A stretch of 64,000 nucleotides of DNA from Prevotella sp. GTDB taxonomy: Bacteria > Bacteroidota > Bacteroidia > Bacteroidales > Bacteroidaceae. Where the stretch lies: the NCBI GenBank assembly GCA_016285075.1, contig JAEEQB010000004.1, positions 62,001 to 126,000 on the forward strand, in the 5' to 3' direction. A program made the translations under genes and the position numbers. Under the pieces are notes generated by a model. It saw nothing but the letters and a program-made list of their open reading frames with translations, had not been told where the DNA came from and ran no database searches. Numbering within the stretch: the stretch's first letter is position 1; every line of letters begins with the position of its first letter. Of this stretch, positions 62,403 to 64,000 are shown piece after piece.

Positions 62403-63864
62403 ATGTCTTTCTCACTGGATCGCAGGTCAGACCGCAACCAAGTTTCTTGAAAATCTTGCGGTCTACTTCGCTTAGCATGACGGTAGAGTGAACCTGGCAG
62501 TTGCGGAGCTTGGGCAGTTGTTCAAGTGCCTTGCGGCAGTTCTCGTCGTGCGGAGAGAGGACACTGAGCGCCACTAGTACCTCATCGGTATGCAGGCGAG
62601 GATTCTTACCACCTAGGTACTCAATCTTGGTTTTCTGTACAGGCTCTATAAGACTTTGAGGTATGAGACGTTCCTCGTGTTCTATGCCTGCCAAGTGTTT
62701 TGTCACATTCAGCAACAAAGCTGCACTACACCCTAATAGGGGTGAGGACTTGGCGGTGATGAGTGTACCGTCCTCCAGTTCCATTGCGGCTGCTGTGTGG
62801 CCGCTCTGTATTTTCTTCTCGTAGGCGGCTACGGTTACCTTGCGGGTAGCTGTGGAAATCTTAGCTTGATTGAAAAGCAGGCGGATTTTGTTTACTTCGT
62901 TCTCGTTGTCGGCACCGTCAGCCATCTTGTTGGTGGCATCGTAGAATCGGCGGATGATTTCATCACGGCTGGCCTGGCAGCACACTTCATCGTCACTGAT
63001 GCAAAAACCAATCATATTGACGCCCATATCCGTAGGACTCTTGTAGGGATTTTCTCCATAGATGCCTTCAAAGAGAGTGTTCAGTACAGGGAAGATCTCA
63101 ATGTCGCGGTTATAGTTGATAGCGGTCTTTCCGTATGCTTCCAGATGGAATGGGTCAATCATGTTGACATCGTTCAGGTCGGCAGTGGCAGCTTCGTAGG
63201 CAATATTGACAGGGTGTTTCAAGGGCAGGTTCCAGACGGGAAAGGTCTCGAACTTGGCATACCCGGCACGGATGCCACGTTTGTTCTCATTATAAAGCTG
63301 GGAAAGGCAGGTGGCCATCTTACCGCTGCCGGGACCCGGAGCGGTGACAATGACCAACGGGCGTGAAGTCTCTACATAGTCGTTTTTGCCAAAACCTTCG
63401 TCGCTGGCTATGAGCTCTACGTTGTGTGGATAGCCGTCAATGGGGTAGTGAATGTAGGATTTGATACCCATGCGCTCAAGACGGTGACGGAATTGGTCTG
63501 CAGTGTGCTGGCCATTGTAGTGGGTAATGACAACACTACCTACCATGAACTGACGGTTCATGAATTCGTCACGCAGACGTAGTACATCTTCATCGTAGGT
63601 AATGCCAAGATCAGCACGCACCTTGTTCTTTTCAATATCTTCGGCACTGATAACGATTAGAATCTCGATACTCTCACGAAGCTGGGCTAGCATCCGAAGC
63701 TTTGAGTCGGGCTTGAAACCCGGAAGAACCCTCGAGGCATGATGGTCGTCAAACAACTTGCCTCCAAGCTCCATATAAAGTTTTCCGTCAAACTGGGCTA
63801 TGCGCTCTCTGATGTGCTCAGATTGTATCTTGACGTATTTCTCGTTGTCAAATCCTATCTTCAT
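62401..63864 (-). CDS. DUF1846 domain protein
   Basis: A 487-residue protein of the DUF1846 family. It begins MKIGFDNEKYVKIQSEHIRE and contains GGKLFDDHHASRVLPGF and the glycine-rich APGPGSGKMATCLSQLYNE, a P-loop-like segment. The cellular role is not established. The start at 63864 is the family start; 44 upstream codons overlap the preceding gene and are rejected. It lies 4 bases after the stop of the probable yidC, so the two are likely cotranscribed. Confidence 0.88.
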   Translation of the reverse strand: MKIGFDNEKYVKIQSEHIRERIAQFDGKLYMELGGKLFDDHHASRVLPGFKPDSKLRMLAQLRESIEILIVISAEDIEKNKVRADLGITYDEDVLRLRDEFMNRQFMVGSVVITHYNGQHTADQFRHRLERMGIKSYIHYPIDGYPHNVELIASDEGFGKNDYVETSRPLVIVTAPGPGSGKMATCLSQLYNENKRGIRAGYAKFETFPVWNLPLKHPVNIAYEAATADLNDVNMIDPFHLEAYGKTAINYNRDIEIFPVLNTLFEGIYGENPYKSPTDMGVNMIGFCISDDEVCCQASRDEIIRRFYDATNKMADGADNENEVNKIRLLFNQAKISTATRKVTVAAYEKKIQSGHTAAAMELEDGTLITAKSSPLLGCSAALLLNVTKHLAGIEHEERLIPQSLIEPVQKTKIEYLGGKNPRLHTDEVLVALSVLSPHDENCRKALEQLPKLRNCQVHSTVMLSEVDRKIFKKLGCGLTCDPVRKT

Positions 63865-63868
63865 CTTC

Positions 63869-64000
63869 TTATTTCTTATATCCGTTCTGTTTTTGTCGTT
63901 GTATTTCCTCAGCCTGCTTCTGCATGGCTTCAAGGCGTGCAGCCAAACCGCTCTGTTTCTTGGGGTTGGCCTTGTTCTCCTTATAACGTGCCTCAAGGAT
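63869..64000 (-). CDS. C-terminal tail of a probable membrane insertase YidC (partial)
   Basis: 43 codons run off the window edge and end at the stop at 63869-63871. The charged, helical sequence (ARYKENKANPKKQSGLAARL followed by EAMQKQAEEIQRQKQNGYKK) is like the cytoplasmic tail of Bacteroidetes YidC, which is commonly next to this DUF1846-type region. The identification rests on a short tail only and could be wrong. Confidence 0.45.
   Translation of the reverse strand: MLEARYKENKANPKKQSGLAARLEAMQKQAEEIQRQKQNGYKK

Noticed and set aside
62797..63366. 189-codon plus-strand frame inside the DUF1846 gene
   Set aside because: Antisense shadow of a conserved gene; no promoter or ribosome-binding site is seen.

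Overview
The window reads as a Bacteroidetes chromosome, most likely Prevotella or a close relative. Many genes are preceded by the Bacteroidetes sigma signature (TAnnTTTG, often followed by CAC). Protein evidence agrees: an EF-G2-type elongation factor, T9SS-like C-terminal tails, DUF6452/DUF6048/DUF4199 proteins, a beta-propeller sensor of the hybrid two-component type, and a phosphoglycerate mutase-like protein inside the thr operon. It is ordinary gene-dense chromosome with two gene-poor stretches (34706-36323 and 56640-57205) that hold repeats and remnants.

Layout. 1-10421 is a nitrogen and amide-transfer block: the end of a barrel-like protein, the ammonium transporter amtB, CTP synthase pyrG, a PurF-type amidotransferase, a carA-carB fusion and asnB. 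All of these except the first handle ammonia or glutamine amide nitrogen. 10902-12449 holds a secreted endonuclease I and guanine deaminase. 12561-18878 is a mannan operon: CE7 esterase, GH26 mannanase, GH130 phosphorylase, GPH-type sugar transporter and AGE-family 2-epimerase. Together these deacetylate and cut mannan, import mannobiose, epimerise it to mannosyl-glucose and phosphorolyse it. 18880-24694 (minus) is thrA, a PGM-like putative homoserine kinase, thrC and ttcA. 24919-31563 holds pheT, yebC, a lipoprotein, lepA, a Crp-like regulator and a small lipoprotein. 31882-34705 encodes a four-subunit 2-oxoacid:ferredoxin oxidoreductase.

34706-36323 has no intact known gene. It holds a terminator, a degenerate 22-bp array, a tyrosine recombinase remnant, a 206-bp palindromic element, an orphan consensus promoter, a palindrome cluster, a second 22-bp array and a bidirectional terminator. 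36324-42058 (minus) holds EF-G2 and a large secreted GH128 protein. hemW, a kinase-like propeller sensor without a phospho-acceptor histidine, trmO, a secreted metallo-beta-lactamase-fold protein and a TPR histidine kinase follow. 50110-54604 (minus) is a six-gene envelope operon. SRP RNA and tRNA-Thr sit 4 nt apart, followed by cobU and cobT. After a repeat-rich gap come an outer-membrane barrel protein with a glycine-rich tail, a 29-residue membrane peptide directly upstream of ettA, a DUF1846 protein and the tail of a probable yidC.

The most unusual locus is the carA-carB fusion (5700-8720). Two copies of one 116-bp palindromic repeat sit in its reading frame, encoding the same peptide in the same frame. 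One copy lies in a CarA loop and the other exactly at the CarA-CarB junction. The CarB part stops after its first half, giving a natural GLN-CPS.A mini-synthetase. The second notable theme is three tandem arrays with a 22-bp period but unrelated unit sequences.
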